Source of the DNA: Caballeronia insecticola
Lineage (GTDB): Bacteria; Pseudomonadota; Gammaproteobacteria; Burkholderiales; Burkholderiaceae
DNA length: 64,000 nt
NCBI RefSeq assembly: GCF_000402035.1
Contig: NC_021287.1
Location: forward strand, 2,046,001 to 2,110,000
Direction: 5' to 3'
Shown here: one piece after another, positions 1 through 9,033 of the stretch
How the letters are laid out: every line of letters begins with the position of its first letter
Position numbering within the stretch: position 1 is the first letter of the stretch
Notes under the pieces: generated by a model
What the model was told of the DNA's origin: nothing
What the model saw: only the letters and a program-made list of their open reading frames with translations
Databases searched by the model: none
Program-made: the position numbers and the translations under genes

Positions 1-540
1 AGCCTGCTCGAACAATGGCGCGACGGCGACGGGCCCGTCGTTCTGCTGGTTCCGGAAGGCCGCATTTCCGGGGCGCTGGCGCGCTTTTTCGGCTTGCCGA
101 AGTTCACGGCGGGCATGTCGGCGCGCGCCGGCGCGTTGCAGGCCTGCGCGCTCGGCTTTGTCGAGCAGCCGCGCTTCGACGAATTGTTGTGGGCCGCCGA
201 CATCAACTTCGTGCGCGGCGAGGATTCCTTCGTGCGCGCGCAATGGGCGGCGAAACCGTTCGTCTGGCACATCTACCCGCAAGCCGACGATGCCCACATG
301 CCCAAGCTCGACGCCGCGCTCGCCCACTACGCGCGCGAACTCGATGCGCCCGCCCAGCAGGCGATCGCGCGTTTCTGGCATGCCTGGAACGGCGCAGGCA
401 CGCCCGACTGGGCCGATTTCTGGCGCCATCGCTCAACGCTGGACGCGCGGGCGACGCGCTGGGCCGCGGAACTGGCGGACATCGGCGATCTGGCCGGCAA
501 TCTGGTGGCGCACGTTACGGCACGCATGGCCGCGCCATGA
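1..540 (+). CDS. earP: EF-P arginine rhamnosyltransferase EarP (C-terminal part)
   Basis: The window opens inside this gene; the frame is open from base 1 to the TGA at 538-540, giving about 179 residues of the C-terminal half. EarP transfers rhamnose from dTDP-L-rhamnose to a conserved arginine of elongation factor P, which lets EF-P rescue ribosomes stalled at polyproline. The visible part contains stretches typical of the family (ADINFVRGEDSFVRAQWA and KPFVWHIYPQ), in the GT-B sugar-nucleotide-binding half. The efp gene follows on the same strand 239 bases later, the usual arrangement in arginine-rhamnosylating betaproteobacteria. The N-terminal half lies upstream of the window. Identification rests on motif recall plus the efp neighbour. 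Confidence 0.93.
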   Translation, partial: SLLEQWRDGDGPVVLLVPEGRISGALARFFGLPKFTAGMSARAGALQACALGFVEQPRFDELLWAADINFVRGEDSFVRAQWAAKPFVWHIYPQADDAHMPKLDAALAHYARELDAPAQQAIARFWHAWNGAGTPDWADFWRHRSTLDARATRWAAELADIGDLAGNLVAHVTARMAAP

Positions 541-779
541 CTTCCGCGCCGCGCCCGCCCGCGCCATTCGACTGGCCAAATAGGCAAAAACTCAGTTAAA
601 ATAAGCGGTTATCCGAGGAATCCCTCGTGAGCAAGGACACTGGCACGGCGGCCGCCGCAAATAAACGTGTTGCGAACGTGCCGCGAACGCAGGGCTGAAG
701 CGCCGCCCAAGCACCGCCGCCGTCCGACCAATTACTTTCAGGCATTCAAGCCACATCCTTTCGTACAGGACCTAGTTTT

Positions 780-1337
780 ATGAAGACCGCACAAGAACTC
801 CGCGTCGGCAACGTCGTCATGATCGGCAGCGATGCCATGGTCGTTCAGCGCGCCGAATACAACAAGTCGGGCCGCAACTCCGCGGTCGTGAAGATGAAGT
901 TCAAGAACCTGCTGACGGCAGCGGGCATGGAAACCGTGTACAAGGCGGACGACAAGTTCGACGTCGTCGTGCTCGACCGCAAGGAAGTCACGTACTCGTA
1001 CTTCGCCGACCCGATGTACGTGTTCATGGACGCCGACTACAACCAGTTCGAAGTCGAAGCCGAAATGATGGGCGATGCGCTCAACTACCTCGAAGACGGC
1101 ATGGCTTGCGAAGTCGTGTTCTACAACGAGAAGGCCATTTCGGTCGAACTGCCGACCACGCTGGTTCGCGAGATCATCTACACGGAACCGGCCGTCAAGG
1201 GCGACACGTCGTCGGGCAAGGTGCTCAAGACCGCCAAGCTGAACACCGGTTTCGAACTGCAAGTGCCGCTTTTCTGCAACATCGGCGACAAGATCGAAAT
1301 CGACACCCGCACGAACGAATATCGCAGCCGCGCGTAA
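780..1337 (+). CDS. efp: Elongation factor P
   Basis: Full-length EF-P, 185 residues, three OB-like domains. It binds the ribosome between the P and E sites and stimulates peptide-bond formation at consecutive prolines. The domain I loop reads NKSGRNSAV with Arg32 at the tip; an arginine here (rather than lysine) is the residue modified by EarP, whose gene sits directly upstream. The ATG at 780 fits the conserved [11 protein letters not shown] start. It is followed by a strong terminator at 1411-1440, so the earP-efp unit ends here. Confidence 0.98.
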   Translation: MKTAQELRVGNVVMIGSDAMVVQRAEYNKSGRNSAVVKMKFKNLLTAAGMETVYKADDKFDVVVLDRKEVTYSYFADPMYVFMDADYNQFEVEAEMMGDALNYLEDGMACEVVFYNEKAISVELPTTLVREIIYTEPAVKGDTSSGKVLKTAKLNTGFELQVPLFCNIGDKIEIDTRTNEYRSRA

Positions 1338-1410
1338 GCCTTACGCCGCTGAAACCGGAGTCGTGTAGATGGCGTGAATGTCATCTACGCGACCCGCGAG
1401 CTTCGCCAAC

Positions 1411-1440
1411 AAAGCGCCCTCCACGGGCGCTTTTTCTTTT
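1411..1440 (+). terminator. Rho-independent terminator of efp
   Basis: A 9-bp perfect stem (AAAGCGCCC / GGGCGCTTT) with a 5-base loop is followed by a T-rich run, 73 bases after the efp stop. Confidence 0.85.
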
Positions 1441-1612
1441 GCATGAATTTTTTGACAAATTCAGGCAAACTTTACCGGTCGCACCCTGATTAATCCGGTG
1501 GCCGTCCGACCAAGAAACCGGCCAACAGCGCACGCAATCCGCTTACATCGGAAAAATTAACTGCGTGGCACGTTTCCTGCTCGAATGCGCGGATAAGGAT
1601 TTCAGGATCGAC

Positions 1613-1957
1613 ATGCGAAACGCGCCTTACATCGAAAGCCGCTGGTTGATCGTCGCGGCGCTCGCGTTGCCGGCGTTTGCGCTCACGGCCGGCTGCCAGT
1701 CGACACCCTCGGCAACGGCGCCCGCGCCCGGCCAACTGGCGAATGACGATGCATCGCTCGCCGCTCGCGTGAAGGCCGCGCTCGTCGCGGATCCGGGGCT
1801 GAGATCCTTGCCGGTGAGCGTCGCGACCTATCGCGGCGTCGTGCAGTTGTCGGGATATGTGGATTCGGAGATGCAGATTCAGAAGGCGCTCGCCGTCACG
1901 CATGGCGTACCCGGCGTGCAATCCGTGAGCAACGATCTGCACCTCAGGCCGAAATGA
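1613..1957 (+). CDS. BON-domain lipoprotein
   Basis: A 114-residue exported lipoprotein. The ATG at 1613 is preferred over the upstream GTG at 1565 because it gives a compact signal peptide and has AGGA about 8 bases upstream. The hydrophobic segment (LIVAALALPAFA) ends in a lipobox LTAGC with Cys28 as the lipidated residue. Residues about 45-112 form one BON domain (DDASLAARVKAALVADPGL through the VQSVSNDLHL end), as in OsmY-type proteins, which are thought to bind phospholipid surfaces in the periplasm. It stands alone between efp and the regulator at 2135. Exact function is unknown. Confidence 0.85.
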   Translation: MRNAPYIESRWLIVAALALPAFALTAGCQSTPSATAPAPGQLANDDASLAARVKAALVADPGLRSLPVSVATYRGVVQLSGYVDSEMQIQKALAVTHGVPGVQSVSNDLHLRPK

Positions 1958-2134
1958 CCGAATGACGTACTCGCAACAGAACAGATAACAAACGAATAAC
2001 GCAGGACGAAAAACCGCAGCGGGTGGCGCACCGAACGCCGGATCGAGACGCCGTCCCCGCCCACGACACGCCCGAGCGCTCACGCGACGTGACGCAACGG
2101 CGCATTACAGTCCACTTTGATACGTTGGTCCGCC

Positions 2135-3532
2135 ATGCCACACGCACTAATTGTCGAAGACGATCCCAATAGCCTCTCCGGCCTGTCCGCGATCCTGACG
2201 GCAGACGGCTTTTCCGTCGATACCGCGACGACGCTCGCCGAGGCGCGCTCGGCCCTCACGCGCTTCATCCCCGATGTCGTGCTGATCGACCTGAATCTGC
2301 CCGATGGCAGCGGGCTCGATCTGCTGCCGAGTCTGCCCTCGCAACCGCCGGACGGCGCGCTGCCCGTGATCGTGATGACCGGCAACGCGACGGTCGAGAG
2401 CGCGATCGAAGGCCTGCGCCACGGCATCTGGGACTATCTGCTCAAGCCGGTCAACATACCGCGCCTGCGCAGCCTGCTCGCGCGCATTCCGCGTCCGTAC
2501 GAACTGACCGAAGAGGTGCAGGCGCTGCGCTCGACACTGCGCGAACTCGGCTATTTCGGCGACATGATCGGCCGCAGCGCGGCGATGCAGCACGTCTACG
2601 ATCTGATCGAACATACCGCGCCCACGGAAGCTGCTGTGCTGATCTGCGGCGACCCGGGCACGGGCAAGAAGATCGCCGCGCGTACGATCCATCAGTTGAG
2701 CCGCCGTCGCAAGGGCCCGTTCGTCACCTTCGACTGCTCGGCCCAGCGCAACGCCAGCGACGGCACGCCGCGCTCGATGGAAAGCGTCCTCTTCGGCCAC
2801 GAGCGCAACGCGTTCGCGGGCGCGGAAAATCGCGAGCCGGGCCTGCTCGAACAGGCGGGCGGCGGCACGCTGTTTCTCGATCAGATCGATTCGCTGCCGT
2901 CCGCGCAGCAGGAAGCGCTGCTGCGCGCGCTCGATTCGCAGACTTTCATGCGGGTCGGCGGCAGCAATCGCATCATGACGGACTTCCGTCTGATCGCCGC
3001 GTCCCGCACGCCGGTGCGCGAAGCGGTCGCGAGCGGCGCGATGCGTGAAGACCTGTTCCAGCGGCTGTCTGCGTCGTCAATCATGCTGCCGCCGCTGCGC
3101 GAACGCGACGACGACATCGCGCTGATCGCGGAGACGCTCGTCGATGAACTGAACCGCGAGAATCACATCGCCGGGATCACGAGCGGCTCGCCGAAGCGCA
3201 TCAGTCCGGCGTTCATCCGCGAATGCTTCGCGACCGACTGGCCGGGCAACGTGCGCGAGATTCGCGAGCGCGTGCGGCGCGCGTATCACGCTTCGGGCGA
3301 GACGATCGAAACGCTGCGCGTGGACGAGCCCGGCGGTCTCGGCGGACGCGGCCTGAACGGCAGCAGCGTGCAGGTGACGGTCGGCACGGCGCTCGCGGAC
3401 GTCGAAGACATGCTGATTCGCGCGACGCTCGAAGCGGTCGGCGGCACGCGTCATCGCGCGGCGACGCTGCTCGGCATCAGCCCGAAGACGCTCTACAACA
3501 AGCTGCAGCGCATGAAGCTGGAATCGTCCTGA
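2135..3532 (+). CDS. Sigma-54-activator-like response regulator with degenerate AAA+ motifs
   Basis: 465 residues from the ATG at 2135 (a TTG at 2117 is less likely). Domain order: receiver (residues 4-115; acidic pair E8-D9-D10, phospho-acceptor D52 in LIDLNLPDGSG, T82, K104), AAA+ domain (about 143-370; Walker A GDPGTGKK at 172-179; WPGNVRE near 365), and a C-terminal Fis-type helix-turn-helix (RHRAATLLGISPKTLYNKL). Two key motifs deviate: the sigma-54 contact loop GAFTGA reads NAFAGA (225-230), and the Walker B glutamate is glutamine (LFLDQ, 246-250). In known activators both changes are damaging, so it may bind DNA without remodelling sigma-54 polymerase. No histidine kinase is adjacent. 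Ends at a terminator shared with the convergent nagZ. Confidence 0.9.
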   Translation: MPHALIVEDDPNSLSGLSAILTADGFSVDTATTLAEARSALTRFIPDVVLIDLNLPDGSGLDLLPSLPSQPPDGALPVIVMTGNATVESAIEGLRHGIWDYLLKPVNIPRLRSLLARIPRPYELTEEVQALRSTLRELGYFGDMIGRSAAMQHVYDLIEHTAPTEAAVLICGDPGTGKKIAARTIHQLSRRRKGPFVTFDCSAQRNASDGTPRSMESVLFGHERNAFAGAENREPGLLEQAGGGTLFLDQIDSLPSAQQEALLRALDSQTFMRVGGSNRIMTDFRLIAASRTPVREAVASGAMREDLFQRLSASSIMLPPLRERDDDIALIAETLVDELNRENHIAGITSGSPKRISPAFIRECFATDWPGNVREIRERVRRAYHASGETIETLRVDEPGGLGGRGLNGSSVQVTVGTALADVEDMLIRATLEAVGGTRHRAATLLGISPKTLYNKLQRMKLESS

Positions 3533-3554
3533 GCCGTTTCGATGCCGCCAAAAG

Positions 3555-3587
3555 AAACGCCACGGTTTGCAGCCGTGGCGTTTTTGT
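3555..3587. terminator. Bidirectional terminator between regulator and nagZ
   Basis: An 11-bp stem (AAACGCCACGG / CCGTGGCGTTT) with a 7-base loop has T-rich tails on both strands, placed between the convergent regulator gene and nagZ. It can serve both. Confidence 0.85.
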
Positions 3588-3607
3588 TTCGACTCGGCTG
3601 ATTCAAC

Positions 3608-4636
3608 TTAGCCGAGCGTTTCCTTGACCAGCGCGCGCGCCGCCAGATAATCCGGATGCGCCTGCAGCTTGCTCCAGCGCAGCGCCTTGCCGCGCGGACG
3701 CATCTGCGCGATGCGCTGCGTGGACGCCTTCGGCGGCGTATAGCGCAGTTGCTCCAGCACGCGGCCCGCCTCTTCCGGCTGATTGCAGATCAGCACCATG
3801 TCGCAGCCCGCGGTGAGCGCGGCCGTCGCGGCTTCGGTGAGCGTGCCGCCGGCGCGCGCCGCTTCCATCGACAGATCGTCGCTGAAGATCGCGCCGTTGA
3901 AGCCGAGCCGGCCGCGCAGAATGTCCTGCAGCCAGATGCGCGAGAAGCCCGCGGGCTTGTCGTCGACTTGCGTGTAGATGACGTGCGCCGGAATCACCGA
4001 CGAAAGCGACATGCCGAGCCAGTCGTACGGACGCACATCGGCGGCAAGGATTTCCTCGAGCGGGCGATCGTCGGTCGGCAATGCGACGTGCGAATCGGCC
4101 TCGGCAAAACCATGACCCGGAAAGTGCTTGCCGCAGTTCGCCATGCCGGCGAGCGCGAGACCGTGATTCAGGCTTTTCGCGAGCATCGCGACGACGCGCG
4201 GATCGCCGTGCAGCGCGCGATCGCCGATGACTTTCGACTGTCCGTAGTTCAGATCGAGCACCGGCGTAAAGCTCATGTCGATGCCGCACGCGCGCAGTTC
4301 CGCCGCGAGCACGTAGCCGAACGCGGTCGCGGCGCGGGTCGCGGCGAGCACGTCGCGGTCCCACAGCGCGCCGAGCTTGCCCGGCGCGGGCAGCACGGTG
4401 AAGCCGTCGGTGCGGAAGCGCTGCACGCGCCCGCCTTCGTGATCGACGGCGATCAGGATGTCGTCACGCACCGCGCGGATCGCGTCGGTCAGCGCGACGA
4501 GTTGCGCGCGGTCCTGAAAATGCCGTGCGAAAAGAATGATGCCGCCGGTCATCGGGTGCGAAATGCGCTCGATATCCGCGTCGTTGAGCGTCGTGCCCGC
4601 TACATCGAGCATGATGGGGCCGGGAGTGCGTTTCAT
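3608..4636 (-). CDS. nagZ: Beta-N-acetylhexosaminidase NagZ
   Basis: 342 residues, glycoside hydrolase family 3, cytoplasmic. It removes N-acetylglucosamine from anhydro-muropeptides during peptidoglycan recycling. The start is the ATG at 4636 (MKRTPGPIMLDVAG); the frame stays open upstream but that part is unlike the family. Diagnostic motifs: HPMTGGIILFARHF near the N-terminus, the flexible catalytic loop KHFPGHGFAEADSHVALP and the nucleophile region FSDDLSM. Size matches the single-domain NagZ of Gram-negative bacteria. It is the last gene of the acpS-pdxJ-recO-era-rnc run, 47 bases after acpS. Confidence 0.96.
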   Translation of the reverse strand: MKRTPGPIMLDVAGTTLNDADIERISHPMTGGIILFARHFQDRAQLVALTDAIRAVRDDILIAVDHEGGRVQRFRTDGFTVLPAPGKLGALWDRDVLAATRAATAFGYVLAAELRACGIDMSFTPVLDLNYGQSKVIGDRALHGDPRVVAMLAKSLNHGLALAGMANCGKHFPGHGFAEADSHVALPTDDRPLEEILAADVRPYDWLGMSLSSVIPAHVIYTQVDDKPAGFSRIWLQDILRGRLGFNGAIFSDDLSMEAARAGGTLTEAATAALTAGCDMVLICNQPEEAGRVLEQLRYTPPKASTQRIAQMRPRGKALRWSKLQAHPDYLAARALVKETLG

Positions 4637-4683
4637 CGGGTTCAATTGGCTTTTTATGCGGGTTGGACTGAAGTCGGATCGGA

Positions 4684-5088
4684 TCAGACCGGATCGGGCA
4701 CTTCCGCGATCACGAAAGACACCGCGTAGTCGCGTTCGTCGCTGACCGTGACTTGCGCGGTGATCCCGCGTTGCGCGAGCCATTCGGCCAGTTCGCCGGA
4801 TGCCGCGATCATGGGCTTGCCGCTCGGCTCGTTGAGTGTTTGCAGCGCGCGCCAGGTCATCGGCCAGCGCATGCCGAGGCCGATCGCTTTCGAAAACGCT
4901 TCCTTGGCGGAGAAGCGCGTGGCAAGAAACGCGAGGCCGCGCACTTCCGAGCGCGCGCGACGCGCATGATAGATGCGCAACTCGTCCGGGCCGAGCACCT
5001 TTTCGGCGAAGCGGCCGTGGGTGCGCTCCATCACCGCCGCGACGCGGCTCACCTGTACGACGTCCGTGCCGATTCCGTAGATGGCCAT
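4684..5088 (-). CDS. acpS: Holo-[acyl-carrier-protein] synthase
   Basis: 134 residues. It transfers 4'-phosphopantetheine from CoA to the conserved serine of acyl carrier protein (acpP lies at 18151-18390). The sequence starts [16 protein letters not shown] with the metal-binding aspartate in GTDVV and carries the second motif [12 protein letters not shown]. The ATG at 5088 is chosen because the upstream extension has no family similarity. It lies 11 bases downstream of pdxJ and is surely co-transcribed; pdxJ-acpS coupling is common in proteobacteria. Confidence 0.96.
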   Translation of the reverse strand: MAIYGIGTDVVQVSRVAAVMERTHGRFAEKVLGPDELRIYHARRARSEVRGLAFLATRFSAKEAFSKAIGLGMRWPMTWRALQTLNEPSGKPMIAASGELAEWLAQRGITAQVTVSDERDYAVSFVIAEVPDPV

Positions 5089-5099
5089 GATGTCGACGC

Positions 5100-5873
5100 T
5101 CAGCGCGCGTGGCTGGCGGCGAGCCGCGACGCGACCATGATCGCCTTCATCTCGCGCACGGCGTTGTCCCAGCCGGCGAAGATCGAATGCGCGACGATCG
5201 CGTGCCCGATATTCAGTTCGACGATCCCCGGCAGCGCCGCGATCGCCTGCACGTTGGTGTAGTGCAGGCCGTGCCCCGCGTTGACCTTGAGCCCGAGCGC
5301 GTTGCCGAAATCGACGCTCGCCGCGACGCGTTCGAACTCGCTGCGCTGACGGGCTCCGTCGTGCGCCTCGGCGTAGCTTCCGGTATGCAGTTCGATGACC
5401 GGCGCGCCCGCTTCGTGCGCGGCGCGAATCTGCGTCTCGTCCGGATCGATGAACAGCGACACGCGCGCGCCCGCGTCGGCGAGTTGCCGGCACGCGGCCT
5501 TCACCGCTTCGAATTGTCCGGCGACGTCGAGGCCGCCTTCCGTCGTCAGTTCCTCGCGCTTCTCCGGCACGAGGCAGACATCATGCGGGCGGATTTCGCA
5601 TGCGATATCGAGCATCTCGCGCGTGACCGCGCATTCGAGATTCATGCGAGTTTTGAGCAGCGGACGCAGCGTGCGCACATCAGCATCGACAATATGGCGG
5701 CGATCTTCGCGCAGATGCAGCGTGATGGCGTCGGCGCCCGCGTCCTCGGCGGCGAGCGCCGCGCGGATCGGATCGGGATAGGACGTGCCGCGCGCATTGC
5801 GCAGCGTGGCGACGTGATCGATGTTGACGCCCAGATCGATCACGCTCGCAGGCGACGAAAGAAAGAAGCTCAT
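5100..5873 (-). CDS. pdxJ: Pyridoxine 5'-phosphate synthase
   Basis: 257 residues, TIM barrel. It condenses 3-amino-2-oxopropyl phosphate with 1-deoxyxylulose 5-phosphate to give pyridoxine 5'-phosphate in the DXP-dependent vitamin B6 pathway. Recognised from [31 protein letters not shown] and the C-terminal [15 protein letters not shown]. The ATG at 5873 overlaps the recO stop in an ATGA junction (5870-5873), showing translational coupling. Confidence 0.97.
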   Translation of the reverse strand: MSFFLSSPASVIDLGVNIDHVATLRNARGTSYPDPIRAALAAEDAGADAITLHLREDRRHIVDADVRTLRPLLKTRMNLECAVTREMLDIACEIRPHDVCLVPEKREELTTEGGLDVAGQFEAVKAACRQLADAGARVSLFIDPDETQIRAAHEAGAPVIELHTGSYAEAHDGARQRSEFERVAASVDFGNALGLKVNAGHGLHYTNVQAIAALPGIVELNIGHAIVAHSIFAGWDNAVREMKAIMVASRLAASHAR

Positions 5874-6772
5874 AGTTTTTGCAGGTCGATCAGTATCTGA
5901 CGGGTGGCGAGCGGCGTGCCGCCCAGGTAATGATTCAGCAGAAAGCGCATCAGCGTCTTGCTTTGCGCGGCGCTCTGCGGGTTCGTGTAATCGTCGCGTT
6001 CCATGTCGATGAGCGTCTGCCCCGCGATCACCGGCCACGGCGCGGGCAGATCGTCGGAGGCTGCGCGCACGCCGCGATCCGGGTCGAAGACATAGCGGCC
6101 CTCGGGCGCGACCGGCTCGCGCGTGACGGTGCGCACGAGATTCATCGCGTAACCGGTTTCGCGCAACAGGACGCGCTCGAACGAACGCAGCACCTGCACG
6201 GCGGGTTCGTCGTGCGCGAGGCGCGAAAGCGTCAGAACGTAGTGATTGAAGAGCGCCGGATGCGCGTCTTCGCGCGCGCAAAACTTCACGAGCAGTTCGT
6301 TGACGTAGAAGCCGCAAAGCAGCGCGTCGCCCGCGAGCGGCAGCATGCCGCCGACCCACTCGGCGGTCGTCAGCGTGCGGACTTCGCCCTTGCCGGACCA
6401 CGACAGGCCCAGCGGCTGAAACGTCTGCAGCACGCCGCGCAGCGCGGAATGCGGACGCTTTGCGCCCTTCGCGACGAGCGCGACGCGGCCGTGATCGCGC
6501 GAGAACACATCGATGATGAGACTCGTCTCGCGATACGGATAGCTATGCAGCACGAAACCCGGCTGCTCGGCGACGCGAAAGTCGGAACGCGGCGCCGCGC
6601 GCGGTTTCTTCGGCGCGCTGTCTGCGCCATCCGAGCTATCGGCGACGGACGGCGCCGCGCGAGTGCGCTTCCTGGCGACGCGCGCCGCCGGGCGCTCGCT
6701 CGCGTCGAAGTCGTCGTCGGGACGATCGTCGGCGGGCGGCATCATCCACGCGTCGTTGGTGCCGTCGTCCAT
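5870..6772 (-). CDS. recO: DNA repair protein RecO with disordered N-terminal extension
   Basis: 300 residues; RecO loads RecA onto SSB-coated DNA in the RecFOR pathway. The OB-fold begins only near residue 66 ([43 protein letters not shown]). About 60 residues before it are rich in Asp, Arg, Pro and Ala and look disordered; the E. coli protein lacks this. The middle keeps the family's [17 protein letters not shown] region. It overlaps pdxJ by 4 bases and follows era by 16 bases. Confidence 0.93.
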   Translation of the reverse strand: MDDGTNDAWMMPPADDRPDDDFDASERPAARVARKRTRAAPSVADSSDGADSAPKKPRAAPRSDFRVAEQPGFVLHSYPYRETSLIIDVFSRDHGRVALVAKGAKRPHSALRGVLQTFQPLGLSWSGKGEVRTLTTAEWVGGMLPLAGDALLCGFYVNELLVKFCAREDAHPALFNHYVLTLSRLAHDEPAVQVLRSFERVLLRETGYAMNLVRTVTREPVAPEGRYVFDPDRGVRAASDDLPAPWPVIAGQTLIDMERDDYTNPQSAAQSKTLMRFLLNHYLGGTPLATRQILIDLQKL

Positions 6773-6788
6773 GGGTGCGGTGTCCGCG

Positions 6789-7688
6789 TCACTCGTAGCC
6801 GTATGCGCGCAGGCCCGCTTCGTTGTCGGCCCAGCCGCTCTTCACCTTGATGAAGGTTTCGAGATACACGGGACCGTCGAAGAGCTTTTCCATGTCGAGG
6901 CGCGCGTCCGTGCTGATCTGCTTCAGCTTCGCGCCCTTCTGGCCGATGATCATCGCCTTGTGGCCGTCGCGATCAACGAGAATCGTCGCGAAAACGCGGC
7001 GCAGGCGCCCTTCGGTCTCGAACTTGTCGATCAGCACCGTGCTCGTGTACGGCAGCTCGTCGCCGGTCCAGCGGAACACTTTCTCACGCAGGATTTCGGC
7101 CGCGAGGAATCGCTCGCTGCGATCGGTCAGGTCGTCTTCGCCGTAGATCGGCTCGCCTTCGGGCAGATACGGCTTCACGACCGACATCAGCCGCTTGATG
7201 TCCTCCGGATGCTTGGCCGACAGCGGCACGATCTCGCGAAACTCGCGCAACGCGGCCATCTGCTGCATGAACGGGAAAAGCGAATCCTTGTCGCCCACGC
7301 GATCGAGCTTGTTGGCGATAAGCAGCGTCGGCGTGCCGGCGGGAATCAGGTCGAGCACGCGCTGGTCGTCCGGGCCGAAGCGGCCTGCTTCGATGACGAA
7401 CAGAATTGCATCGACGGACGTGAGCGTGGATGTCACCGCGCGGTTCAGCGAGCGATTGAGCGCGCCGCTGTGGCGCGTCTGGAAGCCGGGCGTATCGACG
7501 AAGATGTACTGCGCGTCGTCGACCGTATTGATGCCGGTGATGCGGTGGCGCGTGGTCTGCGCCTTGCGCGACGTGATGCTCACCTTCTGGCCGACGAGCG
7601 CGTTCATCAGCGTCGACTTGCCGACGTTCGGGCGGCCGACGATCGCGACCATGCCGCAGCGGAAACCGGAGGAAGTAGGAGCGTTCAT
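6789..7688 (-). CDS. era: GTPase Era
   Basis: 299 residues. Era binds the 3' end of 16S rRNA and checks 30S assembly. G1 [10 protein letters not shown]3 DTPGFQ and G4 NKLD are intact, followed by a KH RNA-binding domain ([14 protein letters not shown]). The ATG at 7688 ([21 protein letters not shown]) is chosen; the open frame further upstream overlaps rnc and is proline-rich noise. The rnc-era-recO order is the standard proteobacterial operon. Confidence 0.97.
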   Translation of the reverse strand: MNAPTSSGFRCGMVAIVGRPNVGKSTLMNALVGQKVSITSRKAQTTRHRITGINTVDDAQYIFVDTPGFQTRHSGALNRSLNRAVTSTLTSVDAILFVIEAGRFGPDDQRVLDLIPAGTPTLLIANKLDRVGDKDSLFPFMQQMAALREFREIVPLSAKHPEDIKRLMSVVKPYLPEGEPIYGEDDLTDRSERFLAAEILREKVFRWTGDELPYTSTVLIDKFETEGRLRRVFATILVDRDGHKAMIIGQKGAKLKQISTDARLDMEKLFDGPVYLETFIKVKSGWADNEAGLRAYGYE

Positions 7689-7746
7689 AAATGTGTGCGG
7701 CGAGGTTTCGTTGGGCGCGGCTGCGCCGAATGCGCGATAGCGCGCG

Positions 7747-8868
7747 TCAATGACCGGCGTCGGCGGCGCGCGCGACACGGCTTGCCGGTGCATCCGCGCT
7801 TGCGCTTCCGCGGGCTTCGGCGGCGTCGGGGTCGCGATCATCGGCGGGGTTGCGGTCGTCGGCGGACGCCGGCTTGTCTGCCGCGGCGGCGGTCGCGGAT
7901 TCACTCTTCGCCGCTTTCTCCGGCTTGTGGATCACATGACGCTCGGCCTTCTCGCTCGCCGCGTATGCGCCGGCGGACGGTTCCACGTGCGTCGCGCGGA
8001 TCACCGCAAGCGGCGTGGCGGCCGGGCGCTCGTCGGCATCGTGCTGCGCGCCGTGCGGTGCATGATGACGCTCGCGCCGGTCGGGCGAACGCAGATCGAG
8101 CGCAGCCTGAATGCCGGTGACGCCGGGCACGAATTCGGCTTCGGCCAGCTTCGCGGCGCGCGCGCCCTTGCGCTTCGGCTTCACGCCAAGCGTGGGTGCC
8201 GCGGCCACGACTTCGTCGAGCGCCTTTTTGGCGGCAGCCTGTTCGGCCGCGCGGCGGCTCGCGCCGGAACCGGACACCTTGATGTCGAGCTTCGGCACCG
8301 TGCATTCAACTTCGAATTGCTGATTGTGCGCGGCGCCGTGAGTCGCGACGACGGTATAGGTCGGCAGCGCGATCTTGTGGCCTTGCAGATATTCCTGGAG
8401 CAGCGTCTTGGCGTCCTTGCCGATGGTGCGCGGATCGATATGGTCCAGCACCGGCGTATAAAGCCGCTTGATGACGGTGTGCGCGGCGTCGAAACCGCCG
8501 TCGAGGAAGATGGCGCCGAAAATGGCTTCGAGCGTGTCCGCGAGAATCGACGGGCGGCGAAAACCGCCGCTGCGCAATTCGCCTTCGCCCAGACGCAGGC
8601 ATTCGGACACGTTGAGCGCCTGCGCGATTTCGTAAAGCGACTGCTGTTTGACCAGATTGGCGCGCACGCGCGACAGGTCGCCTTCGTCGAGTTTGCTGAA
8701 TCGTTGGAACAAAAGCGCCGCCACCACGCAATTTAGAACGGAATCGCCGAGAAATTCGAGCCGTTCATTGTGCGTGGCGCTGTGACTGCGGTGGGTCATC
8801 GCCTGGCGCAGCAATTCCGCATTGCGAAATTCATACCGCAGCCGGCTTTCCAACGGAGAAGATGGCAT
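7747..8868 (-). CDS. rnc: Ribonuclease III with long C-terminal tail
   Basis: 373 residues, against about 226 in E. coli. The catalytic domain carries the signature [11 protein letters not shown] and the second acidic motif [15 protein letters not shown]; a dsRNA-binding domain follows (about 155-225, ending [16 protein letters not shown]). The last 145 residues are a low-complexity Ala/Arg/Asp/Pro tail absent from the classic enzyme; a tail of this kind is, as far as I recall, usual in Burkholderia. It matures rRNA and cleaves structured mRNAs. The start is the ATG at 8868. It lies downstream of lepB and upstream of era. Confidence 0.95.
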   Translation of the reverse strand: MPSSPLESRLRYEFRNAELLRQAMTHRSHSATHNERLEFLGDSVLNCVVAALLFQRFSKLDEGDLSRVRANLVKQQSLYEIAQALNVSECLRLGEGELRSGGFRRPSILADTLEAIFGAIFLDGGFDAAHTVIKRLYTPVLDHIDPRTIGKDAKTLLQEYLQGHKIALPTYTVVATHGAAHNQQFEVECTVPKLDIKVSGSGASRRAAEQAAAKKALDEVVAAAPTLGVKPKRKGARAAKLAEAEFVPGVTGIQAALDLRSPDRRERHHAPHGAQHDADERPAATPLAVIRATHVEPSAGAYAASEKAERHVIHKPEKAAKSESATAAAADKPASADDRNPADDRDPDAAEARGSASADAPASRVARAADAGH

Positions 8869-9033
8869 GGAGAGAGTATAACGCGGGCGCGCGGGCGGAC
8901 GATTCCGCCAGCCATCGCCGGAAAACGCGTGGCCAGACGGCGTTAGCCGCGCTTTTTCACGCCGTTTCGAAGCTTCGCTGCAGCCGTCGCGAACGCCGGG
9001 TGCCGTCGAGCGGCGCGCCGGCGTCCGTGCCCG

